Assembly (NCBI RefSeq): GCF_040954835.1
Contig: NC_090711.1
Span: forward strand, 13,263,001-13,327,000
Direction: 5' to 3'
DNA from: Lepisosteus oculatus
Lineage: Eukaryota; Chordata; Actinopteri; Semionotiformes; Lepisosteidae
DNA: 64,000 nucleotides
A program made the translations under genes and the position numbers. Position 1 is the stretch's first letter; the number at the start of each line of letters is the position of its first letter. Under the pieces are notes generated by a model. It was not told where the DNA came from and searched no databases. It saw nothing but the letters and a program-made list of their open reading frames with translations. Shown piece after piece: positions 35,001 through 44,683 of this stretch.

Positions 35001-38000
35001 ACACTTAATTGAATGGACATGGCTAAGGTAAACTCGTTTTGCTCATTAACATTTGTCACAAACAGAGCTGATCAGCAGGGAGTCTGTGTGTGTGTGTGTG
35101 TGTGCAATTGAAAGCAATACAAGCTGTATATCTGTGATGCGTGCTTTGCACCAGGTTGCAGCTGCTGTCTGGTTGGATTCTCTCCCCTTCTGGACGAGCA
35201 CCTGCCTGTTCACGGGTCTGTGGGCCGCAGATGCTACCTGTCAGCCAGCTTACTCCACCAAGTGCGGTGTCACATTCTCATCTTGCAGGAGAGAAGTGGG
35301 GCGTTGTCACATGAAGACTGAAATAGCCAGCAGCCATATAGCTCATAGCTGGCAGCCCCACTGGAGCTCAGCAGGTATGAGCCTGGTCAGTACCTGGATG
35401 GGAGACCTCCTGGGAAAAACTAAGGTTGCTGCTGGAAGAGGTGTTAGTGGGGCCAGCAGGGGGCGCTCACCCTGCGGTCTGTGTGGGTCCTAATGCCCCA
35501 GTATAGTGAGGGGGACACTCTACTGTAAAATAGGTGCCGTTCTTCAGATGAGATGCAAAACTGAAGTCCTGACTCTCTGTGGTCATTAAAAATCCCAGGG
35601 CATTTCTCAAAAAGAGTAGGGGTGTTACCCCGGTGTCCTGTCCAAATTTCCCCCTGGCCTTTACCGATCATGACCTTCTTATCATCTCCATCTCTGAACT
35701 GGCTTCATTACTCTGCTCTCCTCCCCACTGAGAGCTGCTGTGTGGTGAGAGTACTGGAGCACTATTTCTGCCGTTAATCATCCAGATGGGGCTGCACACT
35801 GGTGGTGGTGGAGGGGAGTCCCCGTTACCTGTAAAGCGCCTGTGATGCACTCATTGATGTCCAGCAGGGTCATGGACATGACACGAAAACCTGACTCATC
35901 ACCAGAGTCACTAAACAAGAGTTGGCTTTGCTTTTGGCAACACCGGCGGCACCAAGGTGCAGTTCTCTTGATAAGCGGGACATATTGGTTTCTTTCTGCG
36001 TTTCTGTTTCCCGACTTTCACCAGACCTGACCTTCAAAAGGTGAAATCACCTCAGCACAAGTGTCCGATCAGCTCTCTCCTCGATAAAGTGCTTTAGCGC
36101 TTGCGCAACAGCCAAAGTCACGCGTTTTTTTTAAAAAACGTACCTTAACATGATGCCGTTCAAACGAATCGCTCTCTTCCAGTCTTTCAATGTTGACTTC
36201 CCCGCCAAATGGACAAACTCTTTAGGACTGATTAGGTGTTCATTATACTGGGGAAAAACAAAATATACACAAATGTTTATTAAATTGTCCTTGCTTTGTT
36301 GCGTAATTCTGTTGTTACAAAGCAGTACAATGGTTATCTTATAAAGCAGCCCATTCTTCAGGGTACATGATACAGCAAAGCTAAAACTCATGTATTTGAA
36401 TGAAGCATGGATTATCACTTTTTTGGAAATGTCAGTTTGAGATTTGAGCTTTTTTTTTTTCATTACCTCAGCTTTACTTCCATATAGCACACAGCACCAC
36501 AAGACACATGAGCACTCAGCCATCTGCTCAGATTAGGTTAGGAAATGAAGCCAGCTAATACGAAGTGAACAGAAACACTGCTGTTGATAATTTACAAGAA
36601 GTAAGAATGTAAAAAAGGTGCATTAACTTCACGTTAATACTGCTGCAATCTGTTAATCAGAGAAACTCATTAAAGACAATTTAGTGTAACACTACCTTCC
36701 CATTTTTTCATTTGAAACGGTTTTGCTTTTTCCATTTTTCTTAACAATTGATCTACTTCAATGAGGCTGCTTCTGAACTGTTTTAAATATGCACAGAATT
36801 AGTTTTGAAGAAACAAGCAAATCCAATCCCCCCTGAAGACACATAATAAGAAAAAATATAGTTGGTGACATACATCATTCTTTCAAGAAAAAGCTTAATG
36901 ACCAACTTTGCATTCAGGAGAATGGGCAACATATTTCGGTGACATTTAGTTTTGCATTTAATTACCACAGAAATCAATGAGTCTTCAGCAGCAGATCTCT
37001 CACATGACTGGCTGGAAGCTGGACAGAACAGACTCACCTGCACACACTTGATATTAATTCCAGGACAAACAAATTTCTTCCAGATGAGGTTGGCCTTGCT
37101 CTCTCCACACGTTATGGGGTAGATAATTTCCGGCTCCACATTTTCCACTTCTTCTGATAACTTCACAGCTAATAAGAGTTCAAAAGCAGAAAACACCATA
37201 TACTAATACCTTTAGAACACACATGACTTTCAGCAATCAAATGTTCAGTGACAGAGTCATTATGATCCGTAAAAAAACTCTTCAAGTGACGATTAATAAA
37301 ACCAGGAATATTAAAAGAGCTGGGATTGCAGTTAATAATATATTTACTTTTTAATTTTGAGGAAGTGTTTTATAATATTTTAAATAAGAATAGCAAGTAG
37401 CATATTGTGTAGGGTCTTCAAACCGGACACAGAGGACATGCAATCCTTTATAAAACTTCTTGTAAACATATAATTTAATTATTGTCTCTAATTAAATGAA
37501 ATGTGACAAATCAATTTTCGGATTCGATACGAAACAGTTTTCACTTAATAAAACAGTGTTGGGCCAAAGAAACAGCATTAATCAATTGTCAGACTTTATT
37601 TAATTTGCGTTTCCTTCCTCATTCAAAAAAGGTTTGTATTGTATTCTCCTATCGTACTGAAAACTGTTTATTCTTCTCCTTTTAGTCAGCAAAATTGGCT
37701 ACATACAGTAATGAGCTATTTCTCACTAGGCCTATGCCTTTACAACGCTCATGGAAAAAATAGATTTATGCCTACAGAACGTATGTTTCCTAAGAAACAC
37801 CTCCCTCACAATTTAAGACATTGCAATTATCATTTTTCTTTTCATTCAATTGATAGAATGTGTAAAACAGTTGATGGGGTCCTGGGAGTTTAAAGTTTGT
37901 TTTTCCGAAAAATGAAAAGAGCAAAACCTCTTGCACTGAATGATGGAAAATGAATTCACATGGGGTGATCTGGTCTCCTGGTACTAAAAAAGCCCCGCTC

Positions 38001-41000
38001 GCTAGCTGTGAGCCTAAACACACAATCACGCAATGATGCGTCTGAGCACTCCCACACACTTGACTCCTGTGAGTCTCAAACACACAGTCAAATGCGGCAT
38101 CAGTGCTTGTTGTGTGGGTTATGCAAATCAGCCTTCTGCAACAGTGCTATGAAAAAAACAAAACAAAAGCAATGTAACTCTCTGTGCGGCTGCCTGTGTT
38201 TCAGAACATACCTATCATGGCCTCTTTCTCCAGCAGAGGGGTGGCGGTGAAGGTGCCCGTCTCAGCCTGAGCTTCCAGGCTCTGTTCGGTGATATCTTCG
38301 CTGCCAGGCAAAGACAAATCAGACCGGTCAAAATCACAAACCACTTGGCTGTAAGCGAAAGCACAGCTTTAGGGAAACCCCTGCCTGTGAGTCTGATAAA
38401 GCCACAGGAGGACTAATGCCCCACGTCCAGGGCAGCTGTCTGAAACACATAGCTCACACCAAAATGTTCACAACATCCTGTCAAGAGGCTTAATTCCAGT
38501 ACAGAGATGTGGGAGAGCCTATCCCGGGAAGCAACGGGCACAAGGTGGGATACGCCCTGGACCAATTCATCGCAGGGCCCACACAGACACAAACTCACCC
38601 CAGGGCCAGTTTTCTCAGATGTCAATTAACCCACCAGCATGTCTTCAGACTGTAGGAAGTAAATGAAGCATCTGGAGGAAACCCACATAAACAAACTCCT
38701 TATAGATGGCACCCCAAGAATTGAACCCAGGACCCTGGCACTGCAAGGCAACAATGCTAAGCAATGGTTTACTTCTTGTATTGAGATACATTTTCATGGG
38801 AAAGATCTTAGTAGAACCACACTGAGGTACTATGACAATGGAATACTACCTGTCTTCTAAGAAGCCATGTACCTTTACTGAAACACATGCTTTTGGGTTT
38901 GACAGTACACTTTCAATGCAGTGTGACCTTTTGAAATATAAAGCACAGCCATTGCACTAAACACTGCAAGGCTCTGAGTACAATGTTGTTTCTTCTTGAT
39001 TTTCTGAACATTTTAGGATCTGTACATTTGGCTTGTTTCACATTTTGCTCAGCCCACTGGTAGTTCCCTGCTGTTTTCTGTCCTCTGACCCCCAGCAAGC
39101 TCATTACCAAAAACAACCATCAAAGCTTTCTGGAGAAGCACTTCAGCATCATCGCAATGTCAAGACACCTGCTCTCCCGCAAGTCTAAAGAAATGCATGT
39201 TGCCATTTGGTAGAAAAAACATGATATTACCTTCAAACAGCTCCCCATTTAATTTATTCAAAACCAGAAATTCCTATGAACAATGCAGGTTGAAAAACAA
39301 GAGTCTACATTGATTGTAACAGTCTGAACAAAAATCAACAACACCACACTGAGTCACACTGAGACCTGTAGGCATTTGTAAAGATTGGCTGATGAGCTAG
39401 AAAAAGACTGATTCACCTATATAACCGAATGTACTGCTGATGACAACACCAGACCTCCCCATACAGAAGACATCAAAAGGTTTTAATGCTGACCATGGCA
39501 CTGTTTCAGTGCTTTGCATCAGCTCTTCCGAATTCACACATGGCTTGTAGCCCTGATGACCAGATGTAGGAGAAACCAAAGAGGAATCTACAAGGGAAAA
39601 AGGTGTAAACTGGGAACAAGGTACCCAGAGAAGTCACGTTTCCTGCAGTGAAATATATTTAACAGCTTATCTAGTTGTAAGATCACCATTTCTCTTGTAA
39701 ATAAACTGGGCAGTTTTCACCTGCAAACATTAAGCCCATGTAAACAAGGTAATTAATCTCAGATTTGATTAAGAACACAAATAAAAGGCTGGTGCTGGCA
39801 CACACCAGCAGTGACTCACTGAATGGAGTGTGTGCTCTGAGGAACACAAGTTAAACTCAAACACGCCCAGTCCTGTACATACAGGTGAATATAGAAAAAA
39901 AGTAGGTCTCCTACAGTACAAGTCTACATGTCTGAGACAGTAAAGGTAGCAGGTGAAAGACGACGGACCCCTGTAACCTTGAGTAAGCAGATTTTACTGA
40001 GATATTCAAAGCCGTGGAAGAGACTGACCCCAGATGACTGTTCCATCTAAAAGCAGACTCCTGCCAAGGCATATAACAATGCACATGACCACCAACAGCA
40101 CGACACAAACTGATAAAGTCAATCAGCCTGTGGATGCTTCTCTACAGCCCTTTAAGACAAAGCCCTGCTACTAGTATTCTTCAATGAATATACTTCAAAA
40201 GAATGAGCAAAATGGTCGGATTGACTTTGTCTTGTTTTTAACCATTTACTCTAATTGTATTTTCTGGGGAAACACAATTCACGGGGTTATGTCTGGCATC
40301 TCCAGCACACTGCATTTAAGATTTATTTTTGTGTTTGTTATTGTTGTTACCATATGACCATTACACTACTAGTGTAACAAAACTTAAGGCAGTGAGTTTT
40401 TTTTAATGTCCTCACTGTTGCCTGAAAATTAATATTAAGAATGACAAAACTGTTGAAAGGTGATATAGGGAAAAGACAACTCAACCAACATTTCTTAGTA
40501 GTAAAAAAGTAGAGTTATGAAAAATGTGGTTTTACTGAGATAATATCACACTTTTTCTAGCTAAAAGAGATCTATTGAATTTGTAGCTTTTGCGACCTCT
40601 ATAACTCTTTAAAGTAAACTATCGTTGCTGGAAAATTCAAAATATATGCTAAATCATAATCATTTTTGAGGTACATATTCTATTAGAAAAGAAAAATGAC
40701 AGATTTGAAGATATACTGCATAAACGAAATAAGATATAATCATCATGCTGCTGTTTTTATTGCACTTGTAGTCACATATCTTATCACCAGTGCTCTTTCG
40801 GTTTGAAATATTGCTATTCTGCCATAGAATTTGGAAGGAAAAAACAGATTAATTGAAATACTTTTCAGAGCTGAATGAGAGAAATGTCATTTCAAGTACA
40901 CCTGTGCTGCTCCACTATAAGAGTCTACAACTTCATCAATGGGTTTCAGGTCCCTGTGCAATGCCAATATATTTCCCTTGTACCTTGTTTGTGTCCCTCT

Positions 41001-41629
41001 GCCCCGAGAAGCTTTTTTGAAAAACGCAGTAAGCACGCTAAATAGCAACTAATGTACAATCAACAACAGTGAATCCTACAGAGGTACAGATGGCACAGAA
41101 ATGTACATAATGAAAGCCATTAAAAACTATCGGAAACAATAGCATTTCTTGCATTTTTAATGCCTTTCCATATATAACACAATACAGAAAACAGGAGAAA
41201 AATAATCAAGTAGCAAGATTGATAGAAATCAGCTTTTACTGTTCTCCACAGGAACAGACATTTGTAAGGCAAAACAATCTGTAACCAACACTGAAAATCA
41301 TTCAGATTCCATATTATTTCAGACAATAAAAAAAGCTCACTCTGATTAATCAAATACTCATTCTGAGCCGCACTGCTTGAGCAAAGCTGTATTAAGCAAT
41401 GAATGACATGAACTGGGGAATATTAGTTCTGTACAAAACCAAGCTAAAATAGACGACTCTGTTCCGCGACACGCTGTGTGCGTGCGTCAGATACTTGCCT
41501 CTGCTGGGACAGCTCTGTCGTCACCAGCATGGTCTTCACCTCCTCCACAGCGGTGCCATCGGCCGCGGTGTCCGGCGTCGTCACGACGACCACCTCCTCC
41601 ACGTGCACGCTGACCTCGGAGGACGCCAT
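28407..41629 (-). CDS. gmeb2: Glucocorticoid modulatory element binding protein 2, complete coding region
   Basis: Coding exons on the minus strand: 41629-41499, 38300-38212, 37168-37038, 36247-36144, 32247-32090, 30983-30912, 30713-30576, 30423-30301 and 29041-28407. Together they give 526 residues (human about 530). GMEB2 forms heteromers with GMEB1 that bind CGPy-type elements and CRE-like sites and modulate glucocorticoid receptor dose response. Visible: acidic N-terminus EEVVVVTTPDTAADG, SAND domain (about 86-175) with KDWK (138-141) and a Cys/His cluster (H165, C169, C173), a helical FWRGLKDAGLLEEVVEEF segment, a coiled coil (about 300-345) and a conserved C-terminus (LLGGYTVLASPGAT, VVSPFQLLTLP). 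All junctions are in phase; intron 2 needs a GC donor. Start ATG 41629 matches the family N-terminus; an upstream in-frame ATG at 41677 probably lies in the intron. Identity secure. Confidence 0.95.
30301..30423 (-). CDS. gmeb2: gmeb2 exon 9
   Basis: Residues 275-315. AVLLNNIVQNFGMLDLVKKV and the start of the coiled coil (DRYREQYTRSLV). Acceptor TTTTACAG|AT, donor GTAG|GTGAGT, phase 1 to 1. Confidence 0.9.
30576..30713 (-). CDS. gmeb2: gmeb2 exon 8: helical core
   Basis: Residues 229-274. FWRGLKDAGLLEEVVEEFQ is the conserved GMEB helical region. I chose the donor ACCG|GTTAGT rather than CAG|GTCACC seven bases earlier: only the former keeps phase 1 and yields PPLQVTDAVLLNNIV, parallel to human PPLQLRDAVLLNNIV. 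Confidence 0.9.
30912..30983 (-). CDS. gmeb2: gmeb2 exon 7 (short)
   Basis: Residues 205-228, VNGSPATFTVEASEDSTEW. Matches the DVNGSPATITIE region of human GMEB2. Acceptor TTTTTGCAG|TA, donor GGAG|GTCAGT, phase 1 to 1. Confidence 0.88.
31110..31430 (-). repeat. tRNA-headed SINE, reverse orientation
   Basis: On plus it reads from the tail (CCATTTCCTAGCCAACTCAT, a CA/GA-rich tract) through GATTGTGGGAGGAAACCGGA and AACATACAAACTCCACACAG to the tRNA-like end AGCGCTGTGAGG...TACACCACC. In gmeb2 intron 6. Confidence 0.65.
32090..32247 (-). CDS. gmeb2: gmeb2 exon 6: end of SAND domain
   Basis: Residues 152-204. KIMDSGELDFYQHSKVCSNT carries H165, C169 and, just after, C173, the zinc-ligand cluster of GMEB SAND domains. 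Acceptor AATCCAG|G, donor GACG|GTACCC, phase 2 to 1. Confidence 0.92.
32640..32905 (-). repeat. tRNA-derived SINE of a second family
   Basis: On minus: TGGTGGCTCTGTGGCTAAGG (A-box region), GGTTGTTGGTTCGTATCCTG (B-box region), then AAGGCCCTTCACCCCAACGG and a tail ending GTGTATGGCCAATAA. About 265 bp, in gmeb2 intron 5. Confidence 0.7.
33484..33501. repeat. GT microsatellite
   Basis: A short GT run, four bases longer in the duplicate at 35084-35105; it is the length difference that changes the duplication offset from 1600 to 1604. Confidence 0.85.
33722..34232 (+). repeat. Near-full-length 5S-headed SINE, copy in left duplicate
   Basis: Head CTGGTCAGTACCTGGATGGG with GAGACCTCCTGGG (5S rRNA-like, including the C-box region), body with CCAGCAGGGGGCGCTCACCC, tail GGTGGTGGTGGAGGGGAGTC...GTAAAGCGC. 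The extreme tail is altered (CGCCTGTGATGCAC). Confidence 0.82.
35326..35836 (+). repeat. Near-full-length 5S-headed SINE, copy in right duplicate
   Basis: Same insertion as at 33722-34232, carried by the segmental duplication (offset 1604), so it does not represent an independent insertion. Confidence 0.82.
36144..36247 (-). CDS. gmeb2: gmeb2 exon 5: KDWK motif of the SAND domain
   Basis: Residues 118-151. ISPKEFVHLAGKSTLKDWKR holds the DNA-contacting KDWK (138-141). Acceptor TTCCCCAG|TAT, donor TTAAG|GTACGT, phase 0 to 2. It sits just right of the second copy of the local duplication. Confidence 0.93.
37038..37168 (-). CDS. gmeb2: gmeb2 exon 4: start of SAND domain
   Basis: Residues 74-117. 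EPEIIYPITCGESKANLIWK and KFVCPGINIKCVQ are the first half of the SAND domain. Acceptor CTTATTAG|CT, donor CAG|GTGAGT, phase 1 to 0. Confidence 0.93.
38212..38300 (-). CDS. gmeb2: gmeb2 exon 3
   Basis: Residues 44-73, EDITEQSLEAQAETGTF. This is the divergent acidic/Ala-rich linker of GMEB2. Acceptor TGGCAG|C, donor ATAG|GTATGT, phase 2 to 1. Confidence 0.82.
38510..38770 (-). repeat. tRNA-headed SINE, reverse orientation
   Basis: On plus: CTGGACCAATTCATCGCAGG, CAGACTGTAGGAAGTAAATG, then ATTGAACCCAGGACCCTGGC (B box in reverse) and ending ACAATGCTAAGCAA. Same family as 31110-31430. In the GC-AG intron of gmeb2. Confidence 0.65.
38771..41498. other. Rest of gmeb2 intron 2 (GC-AG intron)
   Basis: AT-rich intronic sequence without recognised exons or clear repeats. 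Short open frames show no family motif. Confidence 0.6.
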
Positions 41630-41663
41630 GGCCAGAGATCCGCTGTCAGCCGCGCCGCCAACT
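41499..41663 (-). CDS. gmeb2: gmeb2 exon 2: start exon (coding 41629-41499)
   Basis: Residues 1-43 plus two bases. Opens MASSEVSVHVEEVVVVTTPD, a GMEB2 signature. The acceptor CTCCTCCAG sets the 5' edge at 41663. The only in-phase donor is AG|GCAAGT, a GC donor with otherwise perfect consensus. The nearby GTATCT would give phase 0 and a premature stop in the next exon. Confidence 0.88.
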
Positions 41664-44059
41664 CTGGAGGAGGACATCAGAGGTCAAGGGTCAACCCTAT
41701 TCGGACAGAGCAGTGTCCAATGAGATCTGCCTTGTGAGAAACGGGCTGTGGGGTACCAAAGAAAAAAGCCACCATATGCTTTATTAACTGCGGCATATGT
41801 TCCTAATTATAACAGAAGGTATAACAGGAATTCAGGAATAAGGTTGGATCCTAATCTCGCATACTTCCACTCACCTTGTATAGAAGCCTTGCACCCGGGA
41901 TTTCCCATAGTGCATCTCTCTTGTACTCTTTCTGCTACTCCCTGGCTCATTCCTCACAATACAAACTGGGGGGTTTGGGCAGCTACAAGCTATGCCAAAT
42001 AAACTCCCCATATCTTGTCTCTCTTGGATTTACTAGGATCTCACCGAACTACTCCAAAAAATATCATGGAGATACCAGTTCAGCTACATAGCAGTGTTTC
42101 TAATAAAGGTATGGAGAACAGAAATAAAATGAAGTTTTTTGTCAACATGTATAGTATAGCAAAAGCGGCTTATGACAATTAATGCATAACCTTGTTTCAG
42201 GCACAAGGTGACTAAAAGTGTGAAACTCTGAATACGTTTTAATAAGAGGCCATCATTTACCATCTGTAGTGAATATTTTCTGTTGTTGCAGGACCCCAAG
42301 ACCAATAGCTTCAGTAATTTAATACTGCAAGATTTGTTTGGGTCATTTGCCAAATATATGTAGATATTTCTCCCTGGTTGTCTATCGATGCCCTTTCTTT
42401 TTATTATGCAAACCACTGCTATCTGCTGATCAAGGGGCAGGCTGTTGATCTTTGTTCTCTCACATCCCAGTGTCACTGGAGTGTAATAATAGACTGGTTT
42501 CTTAAAAGCCCAAACTCAGGTTTTATTACACTGACCTAAGTACGACTGTGCACGTATCCTGGTGATGATATCAAACCGCAAGATTAGGAAGCCTTTGCTC
42601 ACACAGCATTACTGCCCCCCTAGTAATCAGGTTTGTCACTATGAGACCTATTTTCCAGAGAATGGATAAACTGCTTAACGAAAAAACGGACTCGCCCAAC
42701 ATACGGCCTACTGACTTAATCAGCATTGCCTTTGAAGATGGCAACGTTTTGAAAGGCTTGGGCTGTGAAGGCCAAAACTCTCGGCCTTGAATTCGCAGGA
42801 GCTCTGCACAATCCCAGGCAAGGACACCCTGATAAATGCAGGGAAGGGAAAAACCTGAGGCACGGTAAGTAATAAAGACATCTGTTAGAATGCAGATCCT
42901 TGTGTAAACTGGACGAGCTATTGTGACTCAAATAAGGTGTACTTGCAGTGCCTGCTTCAGATTTTTGAGAATTGTTGGTATGATGGTGGACTGTCTCCCG
43001 GCTGAATAAAGCTGGCTCTGTTGAACGCCCTCACTGAAGCTTTCTGATTCCTGGATTGGATTCTAACAGTCTGCATGCATAAAAAGGTCATCTCAAAAAT
43101 TAGCCATTAGAAATCCTTTTTTTCTGTATTGATTTTTTACAGGAAGACGACGTCAGACCCTACAAGACCAGCTCCGCAGGAGGAAAGAATAATGAAGCTC
43201 GGAGCACTTCTGCCAAGCTCTGAGCCAAGACCGGCGCTGCTTCAGCACACAATTAGCCTGCTGGCTGATCCCGGGGGTAATTTATTCAGCCCGAGGTCAA
43301 CAAAGAGGACTAGAAGAGTGCCAGGTCCCAGGGGTGTCTGGAGATGTGAGGACTGTCGCCAGCAGCAGGAGCCTACTGAGACTCTGCCTGAAATGTGCCA
43401 CCAGGGCTCCACGCCAGGCATGCGCACAAAAGAGGTGGGCAGCTCACAGCTGGTGCCACTGAGGGCTGTCTTGCAACTGTGCCCTCAATCCCTTTCAACA
43501 CACAAGAACGGGGTGGCCTCTCTTTTGAGAGACAACACGTGTGCCTTTGGTCGTGGTACCACAAAGCTGTCATCTGCCCCAGAACTGTCAATGCCAATAA
43601 AAGACACTTAATAACTGTCAGGACAAAGATAATAATACTGTACAGGCATTAAAGAGCAGATATTCCTGTTATACACAGGCAGTTTGTGCACAAATGGACA
43701 GCTGTCAGTATGTCGGTCCATAAGAGTTTGTGTAAAACAGTCCAATAAACTATACAGTGCCTAATGTGTGTGTTTTTTTTCTGTGGCTCTGAAAAACAAG
43801 CATTGTCTTTCCAGAGAGACTGTGGTCTACATCCCAAAACGAATTCCCACTTTAAACATCTCTGAACGAAGGCGAAACATATTCAGGGGGCAGCTATGTA
43901 TCGCACATTATTTGTCACATGTTGTGTGCGTGGGCCGCCTGTATTCCTGAATAACTACTAAAAGCACACCCCAGACATGAAATTAACGCTGATTTTCCTA
44001 CTGCCTCCTCCTCCACCCCACAAGTCCCGGAGCCCAGGCTGGGTACAAAGCTCACCCGC
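41664..44059. other. gmeb2 intron 1, distal part
   Basis: No exon recognised. The + strand open frame at 43129-43611 has no motif and is probably chance. Confidence 0.55.
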
Positions 44060-44090
44060 CCCCCGTGTGCCAGGGCAGCGTCAAGGGAAG

Positions 44091-44098
44091 TGACGTCA
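44091..44098. promoter_or_regulatory. Palindromic CRE (TGACGTCA) in gmeb2 intron 1
   Basis: A full CRE palindrome within the CpG-rich region, downstream of the proposed first exon. GMEB complexes are known to bind CRE-like ACGTCA-containing elements, so autoregulation is possible but untested. Confidence 0.45.
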
Positions 44099-44565
44099 GA
44101 CCAAGCAGCTGCAGCCGCGCAGCAGAGCCGACGACACCAACAGCGTCCTCCGCCCCCGACTCCATTTCCCAGCAGCCCTCGCCGTTACTCAGTCACTTGA
44201 AACTGTATTTGAAAACAGGGGATGCGGCGGCAACGAACTCATTGACCGTCGCTCGATTGCGTTAGCGTTAAGCCCGTGGCTGGTGTCGGTTTTAGCAAAT
44301 GTTAAAATCAGAGATCATGCCTTTGTGAGGGGGGGGGGGTGCTTTTCAACGTGGGACTGGTGCCGAGCTGAAAAACAATGTTCAAACGTGATTCACAGGC
44401 TGCGTTTTATCTTTTTTTTTTTTACTTTTCAGTGCGTTATGTGCTACAGGGGATGTGAAGGGAAAAGCCAGCTCGTCGGAACAAAAGAGCGCATTCCTCA
44501 ATTCATCGGGTTAAATTAAACGCTCGGGGAGACTGAAGGACTGAGCCCGGCAGCCCGTGTTTTTG

Positions 44566-44683
44566 CGCACTCCCGTGAAGTTGCTAGGGTAAATGCTATC
44601 GGGGTTGCGCAGCGGCACTCTTTTATGCCGCGGCGCGCACCCGCCGCGTTGCTAGGGCGAATGCCGCCGGGATCGCGCAGCGG
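44566..44683. repeat. Imperfect tandem duplication in the gmeb2 promoter
   Basis: Two related segments of about 48-50 bp, roughly 70 bp apart, each carry GTTGCTAGGG followed by a GCGCAGCGG end. GTTGCTAGGG resembles half of an RFX X-box (GTTGCCATGGCAAC). Confidence 0.55.

Larger units (their letters stand above)
34572..37560. repeat. Segmental duplication, right copy (intact, carries gmeb2 exons 5 and 4)
   Basis: The complete unit of about 2989 bp. Differences from the left copy seen by eye are few (for example TTATTTTC versus TTCTTTTC near 33120/34720, and two substitutions in the 267-bp distal part), so the event is recent. Assembly error (uncollapsed haplotypes) is an alternative. Confidence 0.88.

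Noticed and set aside
43129..43611. 160-codon plus-strand open frame in gmeb2 intron 1
   Set aside because: No domain, no homologous neighbour gene expected here, low-complexity Pro/Arg/Ser composition; most likely chance.
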